A DNA stretch of 64,000 bases, from positions 45,587,744 to 45,651,743 of the forward strand of contig JARCOQ010000002.1 in assembly GCA_029207755.1 (NCBI GenBank). Direction: 5' to 3'. A program made the translations under genes and the position numbers. Shown piece after piece: positions 15,001 through 28,511 of the stretch. Numbering within the stretch: the first letter of the stretch is position 1; every line of letters begins with the position of its first letter. This stretch comes from Chamaea fasciata. Lineage: Eukaryota; Chordata; Aves; Passeriformes; Sylviidae. Under the pieces are notes generated by a model. It had not been told where the DNA came from. It worked only from the letters and a program-made list of their open reading frames with translations, and did not search any database.

Positions 15001-18000
15001 CTCCAGATGCCCATGCCTTCCTTCTCTCTGGTCTGTTGGCAGTGTGGGGATGTGGCTCCAGCACACACAACCTGGAGAGGCACTCCTCCCTCTGGCAATT
15101 CACAGCAGAGTACGAGGACATCCTGAAAAAACCACTTGCAGTGGTGCAAAATTTGAAGAATTTGGCCACATGAAACCTTTCCCCTGGAAGGCTGGCAATC
15201 TCCATTCGGATGTGGGAAAGGCAAAGGGGTGTGACTCTGCACGGAAGGTCACAGGAGGACATCTGTGAAAGGATATCACAGCCTGACTCCAGTTCTCTGC
15301 TTTGTTCTGCAGCCATTCGCCTTCCTGAGCCATGTTAAACAGCCCCACAGCAGTGCCGGGGAGCCTGGAGAAACCCTGCAGAAAAGCCCTAGGGAGGAAA
15401 GAGTAAGTTCAGTGATGCAGAACAAGACAAGGAAACAGGCAGCCTACAAACCTCAGCAGAGTGGTCCTTACCTCTGCTGAGCAGCTGGGGCACAGCAGAG
15501 CATAAGTGATCCTTGCTGCATGGGAGCATTCCTGCAGCGGGGAGGTCGGACAGGCCACGGGAGCTGCAGGTTGGTAACCTCTGGAGGAAGCTCCTGCACA
15601 TCATCCAACTGGAAAAAAGCAGATGTGACAAGATAACATTGAAATGGAATCCCAAGGGGGAAAGGGAAACTGGGGAGTTTGTTAAGAACCCTGCTGCCAT
15701 CTGGAAGGCAGGAAGAGGCAGGCATCTGTGAGAAAGTGGCATCTCAGGGGGGAGCTTGGGTGCTCACAGCTGGCACTGCATGATGAAAGGATGAGGAGTA
15801 GCTAATGGGCCTGCCCTGCCCTGGAAATCGGATCTGAGGGTGAAAGGAAGGTTGATTTTCATTTTCCCAAGACTTCTGGGTATGTAGCAGAATCTAAAAT
15901 AATCACATCGTGCTGATTGTTGTCCTTGGCAGGAACAGTAACTTTGTGGCCCAAAGGGTTTAATTGAAGATACAAGAGGGGAAATAGGAACACTTTGGGC
16001 TCTTGATTTGCTAATAGGAGTCTTTTGTGCTGTTTATTGGTTCAGAGCCATCTCCTAGGTCTTAACCCTTTACTCCTTAGTTGCCATGAAAACATGTGGT
16101 CTTCCTCGACTATGCTTTTTTTTTCAGAGGTAAGAACCGTTCTTTTTGAGCTTTCTCTAAGCTCCCATCATTGGTGCTAAATCTGGGGCATGGAGAGAGC
16201 AGAGAAGGCCTATGCCATGGTAACAGATGCCTTTGAATTAGTAACTGGTTTTCTAGTAACTGATATTTTCTGTAATTCAGCCCAATGAACACCAGCTTAA
16301 CACTGGCCTTCTCTTATGGAAATAAAAGACAAAAGGCTTTTGCTTTTGGTTAGTCATGTAAATCCTCCGATGAAGCCTATTCTACCAGAAGGGTAGTAAA
16401 AGGCTGTGCTATAAATAGTGCTGTGTGTTTGCCTGCTCTGAGGCAGAAATGTAAGGTTTCATAGCTTGGGCTGAGGACCCCGGTTGCTTCAGAGCCAGGG
16501 GCTGACATTTGCCTTTATGTTTGTGCTCTGATGTCTGTTTTGTTTTCCGATACAGTCATTTATTTTAAATTGGTCTGAATACACTACATCTTGAGAAAGA
16601 ATCAAGATCTGGCATAGACAAGTTAACTTGTCTCTGTAATCTCATCCAACGGTTTTTCCATAAAACATGCGGATTTATGGTGTTTTCTAACAGACCCCAG
16701 GAAAAAAACACAGGCAAATTTAACAGCATGTAGTGATGATAGACATAAATATGTTAAATCCCTGAGAAAGCAGCAATAGGCAGCACAGCAAAGGACACAA
16801 GCACCATTTCTGCAGTTGCTGCACAGGAGCATTTCTTACTGATTTGAATGAAGCTGTTCAGACGCAGCAGCTGCGTAATCAGACACTAAATCTGGTATGA
16901 TAATGACTGGATGTGGTCTAATTGGGAGGATCAAAAGCTTAATTAGTTAGCGGGGGGGGAAGATATCTGTAAGAAAAAGAGTAAAGTATAAGAAAAAGAG
17001 CAGCAAGGGTGATTTCTTCACTATAAGTGCTGCATTTTTGTGTAATTTGTTATCTGTCAGTAAACAAAATCTATTAGTGCAGAATATGAAAGGTAGAAAG
17101 TCAGAGATAGACAGATTCAATACATCCCAACTGTAAAGACAGACAAAACCTAGCTAAATCCTTATCTGTCTCTATTTTTCTGTAAGAACTACTCAGAGCA
17201 ATCCTTTTGATTTCTAATGTTTTTCTGATCCTCTACATTACTTCAGCAGAGCAGATGATTTTTTCACGTCCACTTTAGATTGTGATCAGTATCTCTACAA
17301 CCATAGTCAAAAGGAGGTTTTTCCCTACTAATATTTACTAAGACATACTTGCCTTTATTTGTTCAAATGCATTTCCCTGCAAAATTAGGCTTTTTGTCTT
17401 TACAGGTGAAGAAATGAAGCTGGGCAGGAATGAAACAGATTCGCTTTACATGACATACATAATTTCTGTCCTTAAAATACTGTTTGGTCATGGGATTTTT
17501 GCTTTCTTTGCATTCTGCATGTTATCCTGCATGTTCCCAGCTCTATGCAAGGAGCTCAGCACCATTTGTTCCCATGCTAGCCTACAACTGAATGTGCTCT
17601 TGAAGCCCGTTGAGCCACATAGGTGCCCTGGAGGCAACTATCTCCCTGTGAAGCAAAAGGGGACACTGATGCCTTCGAGGCTTCTGGCTGCCCCAGGTTT
17701 ACTGCCTCAACCTCTCCCATCACCTCCATGATTCTACCCAGGAAACCTCTGCTCATTCAAGACCCCAGCCCAGAGAATCTTTATTCAAGTCTCTTCTTGT
17801 CCACAGGACTTGAGAGTTTCAAGTGACACCAGCAGAAGGCTGATGAGGCCAGAGGAAGAGCCTATCTGTGACTCCTGGGAGAGCAGACCCAGCCATGCAA
17901 TGCTTTTGGGTCTGCCCAGTGCAAGCACTTAAGTGATAGTGAAATTTGATCATAAAACTTCAGACCACAAGTTCTGAGCAGCAACACCACAGAGTGCAGC

Positions 18001-20213
18001 AGATTTTGTGGATGCAACTTCAAAACGTGGCACCTGAAGACTTCTCTAAGCTGGGAAAGGAAGCAGTGGAAGAAGGACTCAGACCTCACTGATCCAGGAC
18101 AGTGTTTCACCACTGGAGCCCTCCCTCCCCTCTCTGGTGGCACCCTCTGCTCAAGGTCACCTTTCCCCTGGTATTCACATGGGAGTGCTGCACAGAGGCA
18201 CTTTGTGAAGATACTTTGCATAAGAACGAAGCATCAACATGGCTCATTTGTTAGTCTTTTCAGTAGCTGCAGCGAGTTTTACTTAAGAGACTCATTGCAT
18301 TTGTCCTAAGCTGGAAAATATACACATAATTATCAAGGACAAGTCTCCTTCATTAGTCAAAATAGGAGACCTCCTGTTCCCAAGGTCTAAGTGAATACCT
18401 GATCCAAGTGCTAAGGGTCTTCGCAGAGCATAAACAGTGATGTCATTAGAGATGAAGTAGTTTCTGGGTCCTCAGCTGCCATAGGAGCATCCATGGCCAC
18501 TGAAATAACCCTTTGAAGAACTTTGGAGCCTCCTCCCCATCCCCCTCAGGGCACTGTGGAATAGTTTTAATTGGAAGCAGAAGCGCTATGTGGTAGGTAG
18601 AACCAGGCGTCTGCTCAATGTGCGCTCCTAGTAAACAACTTCTGTACAATGACTTTGAAAGGGAAAAATGCCATGATTCAAGAGAAAGGTTTTAAAATTA
18701 AACTAGTACTCACTCATGGTCAGTTGACTGGTCCGTTAGACTTGCCAACACTCCTCACCAATTATTCAGAGTCAAGAATATTATCTTCTTCTTGTTGCTT
18801 GATAGATTTTGGATGGAGCATTCACCTTCAATGTATGGGTCACAGAGAGATTTCCAGGTCATCACTCCCATTGCAAACACTTTTCCAGTGATACAGCCTT
18901 GAAAGTCATAGAGAGGTACTGTTGGGAATGATTGTTTTTGGTTTGAATCAGGAAGGAACTTTTAGCTCAATATTAGAAACTTCATTTTGATTTCAAAAAG
19001 AAAATTTGGGCCAAGTCTTGTTTCAGGAGATTTTTCAATTTTTTTCTATCACAGTGGACCTGCCAGGTTACTGTCATATGGGTTTGTGGAAGGTGTTAAC
19101 AGCTTCATCACACAGATCTACAGTTATAAAGGTTAATGAGGTTGCTGTACATTTGCCCTGCACTTTATTGAAACCCCTTTGCCCCCCAGTATGCCAGTAG
19201 CTATACTTGGACAAAAGCATGGAAATCACTAGGCAATTTGTGTGGCAGCAAATTTAAACCACAACTCTTCTGCTTTCAGATCCATGGGATAAAAAGCAGG
19301 AAAGTGCACTAAATCACCAGGAAAACATTTCTTCAGCCTCGTTCTAACTATTGGAAAGAGGACTTATATCTGTGTGAGCACAGGATCAATTGTGTCACTG
19401 TGTCCTGCTCCATTATTAGAATTGATGAGCTTTTCATGCCTTTTGCTTTGTTGTTCCTTGAAAACTCTTGGGCAGATTTTATTCCAGTTCCTACTCTGGA
19501 CGGCTCAGTATATTCCACAGGAGAACCTTGAGTGAGGCAGTGCTACTTAGCTCAGCAAAGTAAATAAACCTATAGATTAAACCTTGACTGGTGCAAATAC
19601 TTTATGCATGTTCAAAATGCAAGAAATTTAGAGAAAGTTGGAAACCAGAGGTTCTAATGAATGTAATTTAGTGGTCATAGGAAGTAAGAGACGTTTTCAA
19701 GGTGGGAAATGGAGCTTACTGCAGATTGCATTTTCTGTCACACCAAAACTGCAACTCCAAAGTCAATTTGTGCCAAAAGAACAAGCTTCCCCACTTGCTT
19801 CTCAACCAGGAGAATCAGAAAACAAAGCTGATTTGAAAAAGAAAATAAAAACTCAGTCCATTTCATTGTGTAAGTGGTTTAAAGGGAAAAAAATCCAAAA
19901 CCAAACAAAACCCACATGCTGATGAAACAGAAGACCAGAAGATCAAAACTCTAATTTCTCAAAGTCCTCCTTTAAGTGACAAATTCAGTTTAGCTATTCT
20001 GCGATGTTATTACTAAAACTGCTAAAGGCATTTCTACATAAAAATGAAATTTCGCACATGGCCAAGTATTCTCTTTTATGCTATTTTGGTGACATTACTC
20101 CCTAATGTCTTGCTTTGAAAAGCCTAGTGTTTTCCAGGGCACTCAATAGATTAGCTCTAACTCAAACATCCAAAAGTAACCTTCACATTCATCAATGAAA
20201 AGTGACAACTGAT
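1..20213. other. Gene-free flank downstream of AMER2
   Basis: No convincing exon, RNA gene or long transposable element was seen on either strand. Open frames reach 174 codons (8938-9462, plus) but show no family motif. Points of note: a GC-richer patch at about 8.9-9.9 kb; a 17-base C run at 12068-12084; and a strongly AT-rich block at about 13.5-14.4 kb. In a bird this is typical intergenic DNA that may contain enhancers or a lncRNA I cannot recognise. Confidence 0.6.
12068..12084. repeat. Poly-C tract (C17)
   Basis: Seventeen consecutive C preceded by a short TC repeat and followed by T-rich sequence. It is a simple homopolymer tract and likely polymorphic. Confidence 0.95.
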
Positions 20214-20219
20214 TTTATT
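20214..20219 (-). terminator. Candidate poly(A) signal for the 21-kb minus-strand frame
   Basis: AATAAA on the minus strand about 650 bases after the TGA at 20867. It is useful only if the candidate exon is real; such hexamers are common by chance in AT-rich DNA. Confidence 0.15.
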
Positions 20220-20866
20220 GACTGTTTTCATTATAACACATGACAGTGGGAATATTTTTCACTGTTAAGATTTTTGAATGGAAGAAAAGTGCAGTTAGTC
20301 TGAGTTCCTTACATTCATTAGAAGCAAGACTATTGAAACCATCAACATTTACAATGACACATAAGCAAACACCAGAATCAGTGCCAATAAATACACAGAG
20401 TACCAAAATAAATATTTACAGAATTAAAAATATAATAAACACTGATTAGTATATCCTTGTGAACTGCCAGGGAAGAAAGACACCTATTGCTATCAGTTAG
20501 GCTGTAAATACATTAAGAATACAGTGATTTGAGGAGACATGTACTCATCAAAGTTTGTAGAGGTGGAAAGGAGCAGAGTGTGTCTAACAGTCTGTTATAA
20601 AAAACAGCCCCCCAGAATGTTGTGAGCTTTCATTAAGAAAAAGTTGGTGCACACAGACCCACCAGATTATTACCAAACCTTTTAGGTGTGAAGAGCAGGG
20701 AGTTCTGGTTTTACTCACTCATTATCCCAAAGAGGTCCTACGCTACCTTACAGGAGGTGGCTGACACAAAAAATGCAAGGAAATACTGCAATTAACAGTG
20801 ATCTGTCATCTATATCACATCTTACAGAAACAGGCTGAGGGACTTCTAACAGGATACACGTCCCCT

Positions 20867-21095
20867 TCAGCACGCAGGAAACACCAAGAGCATTGGCTTG
20901 TCTGATGCAGACCCTGCTACCCTTTTCTCAGGCACACCATGACGTTTAAGCAGAGTTGGGCTGTCATAAAAGACTAAAGCCACATAGTATTTTCCGGGTT
21001 TATTGTATTTTCCATCAGCCACTTCATACCTCATCTCCCATTTCAACAGAGCCACAACACCAGGCTTCAACACCTGAACTTTCCTGAGACAGAGT
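20867..21095 (-). CDS. Candidate terminal exon, unrecognised protein (joins 25665-25822)
   Basis: Open frame of 76 codons following an acceptor-like sequence: a pyrimidine-rich run, then TTAATAG, with AG at 21097-21096. The peptide begins LCLRKVQVLKPGVVALLKW, continues with GKYNKPGKYYVALVFYDSP and ends in a TGA at 20869-20867. It has a protein-like residue mix, but I recognise no family. Joined to the GC-rich exon at 25665 the phase is right (CT + A gives Leu) and the product would be about 128 residues. A minus-strand AATAAA lies at 20219-20214. A chance frame of this length is possible in AT-moderate DNA. Confidence 0.22.
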
Positions 21096-21097
21096 CT

Positions 21098-24000
21098 ATT
21101 AACAAACAGAGCAGGGAAAATTCAGATGGAGCCAAGTTACGGGATCCTCACTCAATAAAAACCAACAGCACTTACAGATCCACTGATTTCAGAAAGAACA
21201 CTGATGGAATGAGATATTGTCTAGCTGTTACAATTTCACCCATGATGGAGAATTTATTTTAATTTCACAAAAAAGCAACAGCTTTAGTCTTGCTTCCCCT
21301 TTAGAAAAGCAGGATAATGCTGCTTAGTACTTGGTGCTGCTGCATAGTGTGTCTCACACTCCCTCCCAACTTGTCCTTGGGCTGCAAGGATGCAGCCAGA
21401 GCTCACTGCTCTGCCTAGAGCTTGGTTCTTCATATCTTCCTGGCAAAATGAGGGCGGAAGAGCTGTGAGATGCCACAGACCAGTGCTGGGCTACAGGGGA
21501 TTTGTAGATGTTTCTGTGCTGAAACTGCCTTTAGAAGCTAAGACACTGGGCACTGCTCAGGTGTTGATGAGAGCAGTCACACAGTAGCCCACCTGCAGGA
21601 GCACTGGCTTCAGCTCACCCAAACTCACACTGGCTCCTCAGACGGTGTGACACAGCAACCCAAGCATCAGTGCAAGAAAGAAAGGATACAGATTTTTTTG
21701 GGCATATGTGTTTTTCCACAAGGACAAGAGGTCCAGGCCTTGCTTTCAGCCCATCTCCCAGATGCCCTATCAGCCCTCCCACCCCAGCACAGCACCAGCA
21801 CACACCACTACCTTTTCCTGCTGCTGTCCAGGGCTGACACCTCCACATGGCAACAATTGCATCCCTCTGCTGGCAGCACATGGTGAGCTCAGGCAGCAAA
21901 CCCTGCCGGCCCCTTGGGGTGCCTTGCTGCCCCAGTCCACAGACTGTAGGTGAGTTGAGACGCACCTTCCCCTCTGCTGCCATTAACCAAGAATTACATT
22001 TTAAGGTCAGCCTTAATTCAAAGCAGATATAACCAATTTTCTTTTACAAGCACATTATGTTCAAAGCTTCCAATACATCCGCATAAAAAGCCCATGGAAA
22101 CAACCTGATACTGATTTAGCAACTGTTTTGATGCAACATCATCCAAAATAATAAAGATCTGTTAAAAATCTTACCATTCCGTCCCCACATACCTTCTCCC
22201 TAATGACACATTTAAAATGTGGCTGTGCAATAATTAAAGGGAGGCTTCATTAGTTACCACATTAAAAAAACCACGAACAATGACAAAATAAGCAGGGGGT
22301 TTAGAGCTCTGGAAAGAATCTGGTCCTGTTTTTGCCATCAAGAGTTAAATTAAGGAAGGCAGTGATTGTGTTAGCTGTAATTTAAACATGCTGAGCACTG
22401 GAGTTATGTGCAGGAGTGCAGCTTGTTAAGATGAAAAACAATGGAAAGACATGTTTTGCATTCAGATCAGTGAAAACACTACCACAGTAATATAAAAGAC
22501 TGCACAAACACCTGAATAATGTTTATCTTAAAGAAAAAAAAAAAAAGGAAGACTTGTTTAAGAAACGCTTTCTATTTCCTTAAGAGTTTAAGGACCTCTG
22601 CCAGTTCTGACTGGAATCAGTGGAAGCTGCCACAGCAAAACTGGACCCTGGAAGGAGATTGTCCTGTTGGCAAATGCCAGTTTCCTAACTTTGTGGCCAT
22701 AGCTGGATTAGCTTTTATTGCAGAGCATTGCTTGGATGTGATGTCAAAGTAGGCAAAGCAATCTTCTTTCAGCCATTGCTACAAGAAGCCTTTCAGCCTG
22801 GCAGTTTAAATTCCTTGCCCTGTGAAGAGCACAACCTTTTCCTCTCTGTACTACAACTTTGGCTCTATTTATTTAAGTATGTGCAGAAAGGAAAAAGGAA
22901 AGCAAAGATAAAATCTGGGCAGAGTCTCCACACAAACAGCTCCTGGGCTTTCCTACAAGAGTGACCTGCTTCCCTGCTACATTTACTAAATTGTCCACTA
23001 CAGGAAAGTGGAGGAATGCTTTCCATGCTATGCAAAATATCACTCAACATCCTCACCCTTGTGTATGAGATCACACAACAGACATCTCCATTTCAAATAT
23101 CTTTGCCATTTATTCTGAGGGGGTTTAATTTTTTCAAGACCAAGAAGTAGAAGCAAAGACCTCCTGAAGAGGAGGCACAGTGGCAGCAGCTCCTCTCTTC
23201 TACTGCTGGAAGGCTAGATCAAAAATCTCAGTTTCCCAAGCAACTGCAGTATGGCTGAGAAGGAATGAGAGACATAGAGGGGAAAAAAAAAAAAAAAGAA
23301 AGAAAAAAAAAAAAGAAAAAAAAAGCATCCTAGACAATAGTACTCACTGTTTTGGGTGGAGAAGCCTTCTAAGGCAAGAAGAGTTTTAACAACCTGCTAT
23401 TGCAGGAATCAAGGCCCTCATGATGTGGTTAAAGTGGTTATAGCTATTATTTCTTTGCATATGACAAGTTCTTCCATTTCTCTCTACATGAAATAGACCT
23501 AGGAAACACCAAATCAGTGCCGAACATTCCTACCCAAGATGCTCAAAAGGAAGACAAGATAAGAACTAATGATGAGTAAACAATTCCTGTGAGTTAAATT
23601 AAAAATAAATCATTCCTGAAAACAAACAGCAAGACAGACTGAGATACCTCCTGCTCACAGTAAACAGCACGTGGACTCAGGACAAGGGAATCCTATCATC
23701 CCATCCCTCCCATCCCTCAGTGGAAGGGAGGGGTGTTCAGCAGGAGTTAGTCCCAGGCCACGGGGGACAACTGACAGTGTATTTTTAGCACTGAATCTCA
23801 GAAGAGTCAGTTGTTGTGCCATTCTGCTCAGACACGTGGGGTTATGTCAGCACAATAAAAACATAAACGAAGGGGGGACAAAAAAGAAAAGACAAAATGA
23901 AAACCAAGAACAAACCCTGCAGAAGCTGTCATGTGTGAACTCTGCCAAGACTCATTTCTGCATTGTCTTTGAGTTGGTGTCAATTTGTTTTTCCAAGACA

Positions 24001-25658
24001 GAAGCCCCAGCTTTTCATCTCAGTAACTATGAAAATACATTTTCAGGCCACCTTGCCTAGAATCCCCCTGTTGTGGCTGTTGGATAACCATCTGTCTTGT
24101 AAGTGGCTATTGTTACTGTGATCTGTCCCTTTCATACCATTATCCTTCTGAAAAGCCTTTTCTGAAAGTAGTCCATTAGAGCAGGGAAAGAAAAACCTCG
24201 GTGCATGGCCATGTAGCAGAATCAATGGCTCCCTTTGATCTGCAAGCTCAGTCAGTACTACAAATTTAAGAAACAACAAGGTTTTGCTTTGCTAAGCAAA
24301 GCCTCTTAATTTGGCTCATCTGCACTCATAGCATCTTACTGAAAATACCATCTGTATCAGATGTTTTAAGACTTTGGTGCAATATTCGCTCAGCTTAAAT
24401 AAATAATTTTGTAAGATTCATTAAAAAATAATCAGTGAATTAGTTTTCGTAGCGTACGTCTATGCACTAATTTTTAAAATTCAGTCCTCTACTACCCTGA
24501 ACGGCGGTGAGGATATTCACAGTGGATGAAGAAAATGCTGGTTATTGATGGAATAAGACTGAACATAGCTTTTTCTTATTCTAGTAATGGAATTTCCTCT
24601 GAAATCTACTATGAATGTTTGAGTCCTATTACTGGCAAGAGCAAAATGCATATGCACTACATGGAAAATAAGACCTTTTATGTCTGTTGCAGGCCACACA
24701 TTTGGTACAGGAAACTTAGCTCCTATCATGACAAAACAAGTCCATAAAAACATAATTTCATGCTACTGAAAGGAAATCTTTTGTGCTGATATAAAGGACA
24801 GGAGTGTATACCACTGAAATCACTGTAGATAGCTATAAAACACTATGCAATATATAGAAAAACTCTAAGAACATACAAAACTTACCAGTAGGGACCTGAA
24901 AGTGCAAAGAATACACATAACTAAATACCAAGTCCTGATCTATAAAATCCTTTATGAATGACATACAGCTGATAGTTACAAAGCATCATTCAGACCACCA
25001 AATAACAAATGAAACAAATAAAGAAAAACATACTTTAAGGAAATCAAAACAATGACACCACTGGGAATGTTACCTTTGGGACTCAGAACACCATTTCTAC
25101 CTCAATACCTACCAAAGCCAAGGAAAATATATGCTTGAACAGGGTAACATAAACAAGAATGCAAGCTACCAGAAAATGCCTCAGGACTATTACCTCTTTA
25201 TGTCTCAGCCTTTAAATCCAGCAAGCCATTAACTGTTTGCTCTTAGGCATCTCACAGTATTTTACAGGGATCTTTCAGGAATTATATATAGGTCTAAAGA
25301 AAGCCTTTGAACCTCCTTTCAATGATTGTTTTAGGCATTGTGTGGAGTTATACAAATATATTTGTACGAAAATTGAAAACTCCAGTAAATATTAGATCTA
25401 TTACCTTTCGAAATAAAAAACATAGATAGCTTAGAGACAAAAGTGAAGTTTAGAAGTACAAAGTTAATTTGAACATTAAATTGTATCTTTACTCTCACAC
25501 AACCATTACCCTGAATCAACGTCAGCATGTCGCAGCAATTCAAAACACTGACGCCTTACTACCAGCTACTTTCCCATTTTCCTTTTAAGGATGTGATTGT
25601 CCTTAAAATATGTACATAGCAAGCAGCCAAACGAGCCGCCAAGAGATTTGCAAAATGT
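21098..25658. other. Intergenic DNA (or intron of the candidate two-exon gene)
   Basis: AT-rich sequence with no supported exon. It holds A-rich tracts at 22534-22546 and 23283-23324 and a CpG-bearing dyad at 24438-24472, described under findings. If the 25.7-kb donor and 21.1-kb acceptor are real, this is a 4.5-kb intron. Confidence 0.5.
23283..23324. repeat. A-rich tract
   Basis: About 42 bases of A broken by four single G. Nothing resembling a LINE or SINE body was recognised directly upstream, so it is treated as simple sequence rather than a retroposon tail. Confidence 0.9.
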
Positions 25659-25664
25659 ACTTAC

Positions 25665-25822
25665 AGCGGGTATGTGACAGAAAGCTTGAGGGAGTGGCTG
25701 CGGAGCACCTGGCCTGGGCAGCTGCCCTCCCACCCACGCTCCGCGCCAGCCCAGGGCTCCTCGCTCCAGGGGTTAGCACCGAGGAGGAGGAGGAGGCTGC
25801 CTGCCTGCCTGCCTGCCACCAT
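25665..25822 (-). CDS. Candidate first coding exon of an unrecognised minus-strand gene
   Basis: GC-rich patch in AT-rich surroundings, about 2.8 kb beyond the AMER2 stop. On the minus strand an ATG at 25822 opens a frame (MVAGRQAGSLLLLLGANPW at its start) that runs to the splice-donor-like GCT|GTAAGT, with GT at 25664-25663. Without splicing the frame stops at once, in the TAA of GTAAGT. The Leu run comes from a short GAG-triplet repeat, so the signal-peptide look is weak evidence, and the start context is poor. The exon would end in phase 2, which fits the acceptor at 21096. It could instead be a non-coding first exon or nothing. No family recognised. Confidence 0.22.
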
Positions 25823-26869
25823 GCAGAGGATGGAGGGGAAAAACGTGGCAGAAAACAAAGGAGAGAGAGAAGAATGAAGGGAAGCCAAAGCATTTTAATG
25901 ATGATTCGTGTTAGTGGTTACGTGAGCGGGAGTTAGTCTAGCGTCACACCACTGGTTTCTCAATATAGACATGCCACAATGCAAACAAAACACATATGAT
26001 GAATAATTTGACACACACAAGTCCTGTAGAGATGGCAGCCGGTATCTCCTAGTGGGTTTAAAGATGCACCACTCCTACTACCTGTACTCAGTGCTTCCAG
26101 TTTTTATGGTACTACCACCACATCCTCTCTCCCTCTCAACTTCCAGTACCCTATAGAACCTCTCAGCACAATTTGTCCATGGAACAAAACGGGGAATTAT
26201 GATTTTTTTTCTGCAGAATTGTCATGCAAGGAAAGATGCATCCCTTCCAGTCAAACAAAAACAAAAGAAGGGGAAAAGGAATGTCATGTTTAGGGCTGAG
26301 GAGCAGGATAATATTCCGTGTTCTGTACATACATCCTTTTGAGGGTGTTTCAGTGTTAACTTTCTAAAATGCACAAGTGGAGTCAGACCAAATGCAAAGC
26401 CCTTTCTCAGGCAAAGGAAAGCATTGCCAGCGTGTTTGGAGGCAGACGTGGAGCACAGCCCCCAGGCTGTGGGTGGGAGAGCTCACACGAGTGTGAGTGT
26501 GCACGGGGACCCCCAGGAGCTGTGTGCTCGCTGCACATGCATCTGTACAACACGGTTGTGTGAGTGGGCACACAGGGAACCACACACGTACACGTCAGGA
26601 AGAAAATATAAAATAATCCTCTTTGAAGTGTATTAAGGTTCTTAAACCATGAAAACAAGGGTTGGTCAGGGAAACTAACACTTTCACTGGGATGCTGCAA
26701 CTCAGTATTAAATTCTGCAGCAATTTCAGAACTGGATGTCAATTTCACCTTCATGACTTTAAGGTCATTTCCCCAGTGAACCACGAATCATGCATATACA
26801 TATATACAATTCTTATTATGGTATTTCCTGGCTTTTTATGGTTTGCCTACAACCTTAATATCCTTCAAA
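25823..26869. other. Intergenic DNA between AMER2 3' UTR and the 25.7-kb GC-rich patch
   Basis: No exon or repeat recognised. A mixed-composition stretch near 26.45-26.6 kb has several CpG and overlapping open frames on both strands, none with a family motif. If the AMER2 3' UTR is longer than proposed it would extend into this stretch. Confidence 0.4.
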
Positions 26870-26884
26870 TGTATATTCTGTATA

Positions 26885-26890
26885 TTTATT
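26885..26890 (-). terminator. AMER2: Candidate distal poly(A) signal of AMER2
   Basis: TTTATT on the plus strand, so AATAAA on the minus strand, about 1.72 kb after the AMER2 stop. A short GT-containing stretch follows at about 26850-26840 and could act as a downstream element. This is the first canonical AATAAA on that strand after the one at 28511. Confidence 0.4.
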
Positions 26891-28505
26891 TTCCTTTTTT
26901 TTCCTTTAGATTTAAGAGACAATAAAACCAACTGCTATGTAAGATCAGACCCTTTAGCTTCAATGATGTGAATTCAGGATTCTCTGCATAATATAGACAT
27001 GTATATTTTTAAAATGTATATTATTTTTTTAGATACACTGGAGCATATATTTTATATTAACTGTGGTCTGATGATTAAATACTTATATCAAAATATTTTG
27101 TAAATACATAACATTTACCTTTAGACTTCAGTGATTTTTAGAGCTTTTTCAGTGTATCATAAAAATATGTCCTCAGGCACATTAAAACCCTATTATACTT
27201 CTTTGAAATGTTGCCAATGCCCATGTACAGTAGCCGCCATTCAAAAAAGTCATGGCCATTAATACATTTCTCCTAAGATCCAAGCTCATCCGACCATTTT
27301 ATGTACCACTAGCTTACCATATTTTTTTTCTCTTAAAGTAAAATTATTCTGACATTATTGAGAATGAAAATAAAAAGCAATGAGAACCCAAACTTTCTTT
27401 AAATAGTCAAAAACTAATTTTATATCTTTTAAAAAATAATACTTAAAAAACAAGCTTCTTTGCTGGGTTCGTTCTCGGTAAGGTTTAAGCCCAGAGCAAC
27501 TTTGTCTAAACCCCTGAAAATAGAGGTTTGCAGTGGCAGTGCTGTCAGAACATCAGCTCTGAGCCATGGAATGTGCCACCGGAATAAAACCAGCACTTCA
27601 GACTTATTCATCTGGGGATGCATGAGCCCATACAAACCAGAGTTTTTCTAATTTAAGGTACTTACACGAAGTTCTATCCTTTTAGAACCGTAAAATTATC
27701 TACCTATAAAAACTAACTTTTGCTTAAACTCTAGATAATAAGGACAGGTGTTTTTTTTTAATATAAAAAATCTGCTAAAACACGTATATATTTACACACG
27801 GTGAGCAAGTTATTATAAATGTGGACAGTGTGTATATATTGGCATTTAGTAAAATGTTTCCCTGAACCTGATTGTATGCATTGTCGGATAAGTATTGATG
27901 TAAACATCTGAACCTACGTCAGGTGTCTCTGTTACCCATTTACATTAGACCAGATCAAAACCAACCAGACAGACAGACAAACGAAAATATGTTTTCCTGT
28001 TAGACGAGTCCACCTAACTCCTTAGTTTTATCTCCTGCACACAAGTCAATCAAGTCTGCTGCTGAGCAGTGTTCTTGTTCCTACAGCAGGTAAAATACCT
28101 GTTAGGTGGGTTGTTTCCTGCTTGGCATTTTTTCCAACATCTTGTGGAGCAAACATCGTTTCCAGAGCCAGCCGGGCACCCAGGAATAGAGATTCCTCCC
28201 CAAGAAATGATTAAAAGATAAGTGTATTGGAGAACTTCTCATGTAGCTCTCTTTTTAACTCTGTTCCCTTGAAGAACTCATGACACTGCTTTGCAGGAGG
28301 AAGGATGGCCATAATCCAAGTCCTGCTTCCAGAAAGGCATGTAAAAATGGACCTCCTCAGTGTTTCGTGTTGCAGAAAAAAGATACAAATGTAAAAAAAA
28401 GTGCTCAAAAAGAAGTTGACTTTTGTATTCAGCCATACAGTCCAGTAAGAAGAGACTCAGAAGCACAGGCCCACGGAGTAGAGTGAAGGAAGCCTTTTAG
28501 GTGAC

Positions 28506-28511
28506 TTTATT
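28506..28511 (-). terminator. AMER2: Candidate proximal poly(A) signal of AMER2
   Basis: AATAAA on the minus strand only about 96 bases past the AMER2 stop. It could give a short 3' UTR isoform, but a signal this near the stop may equally be chance. It cannot be decided from sequence. Confidence 0.25.
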
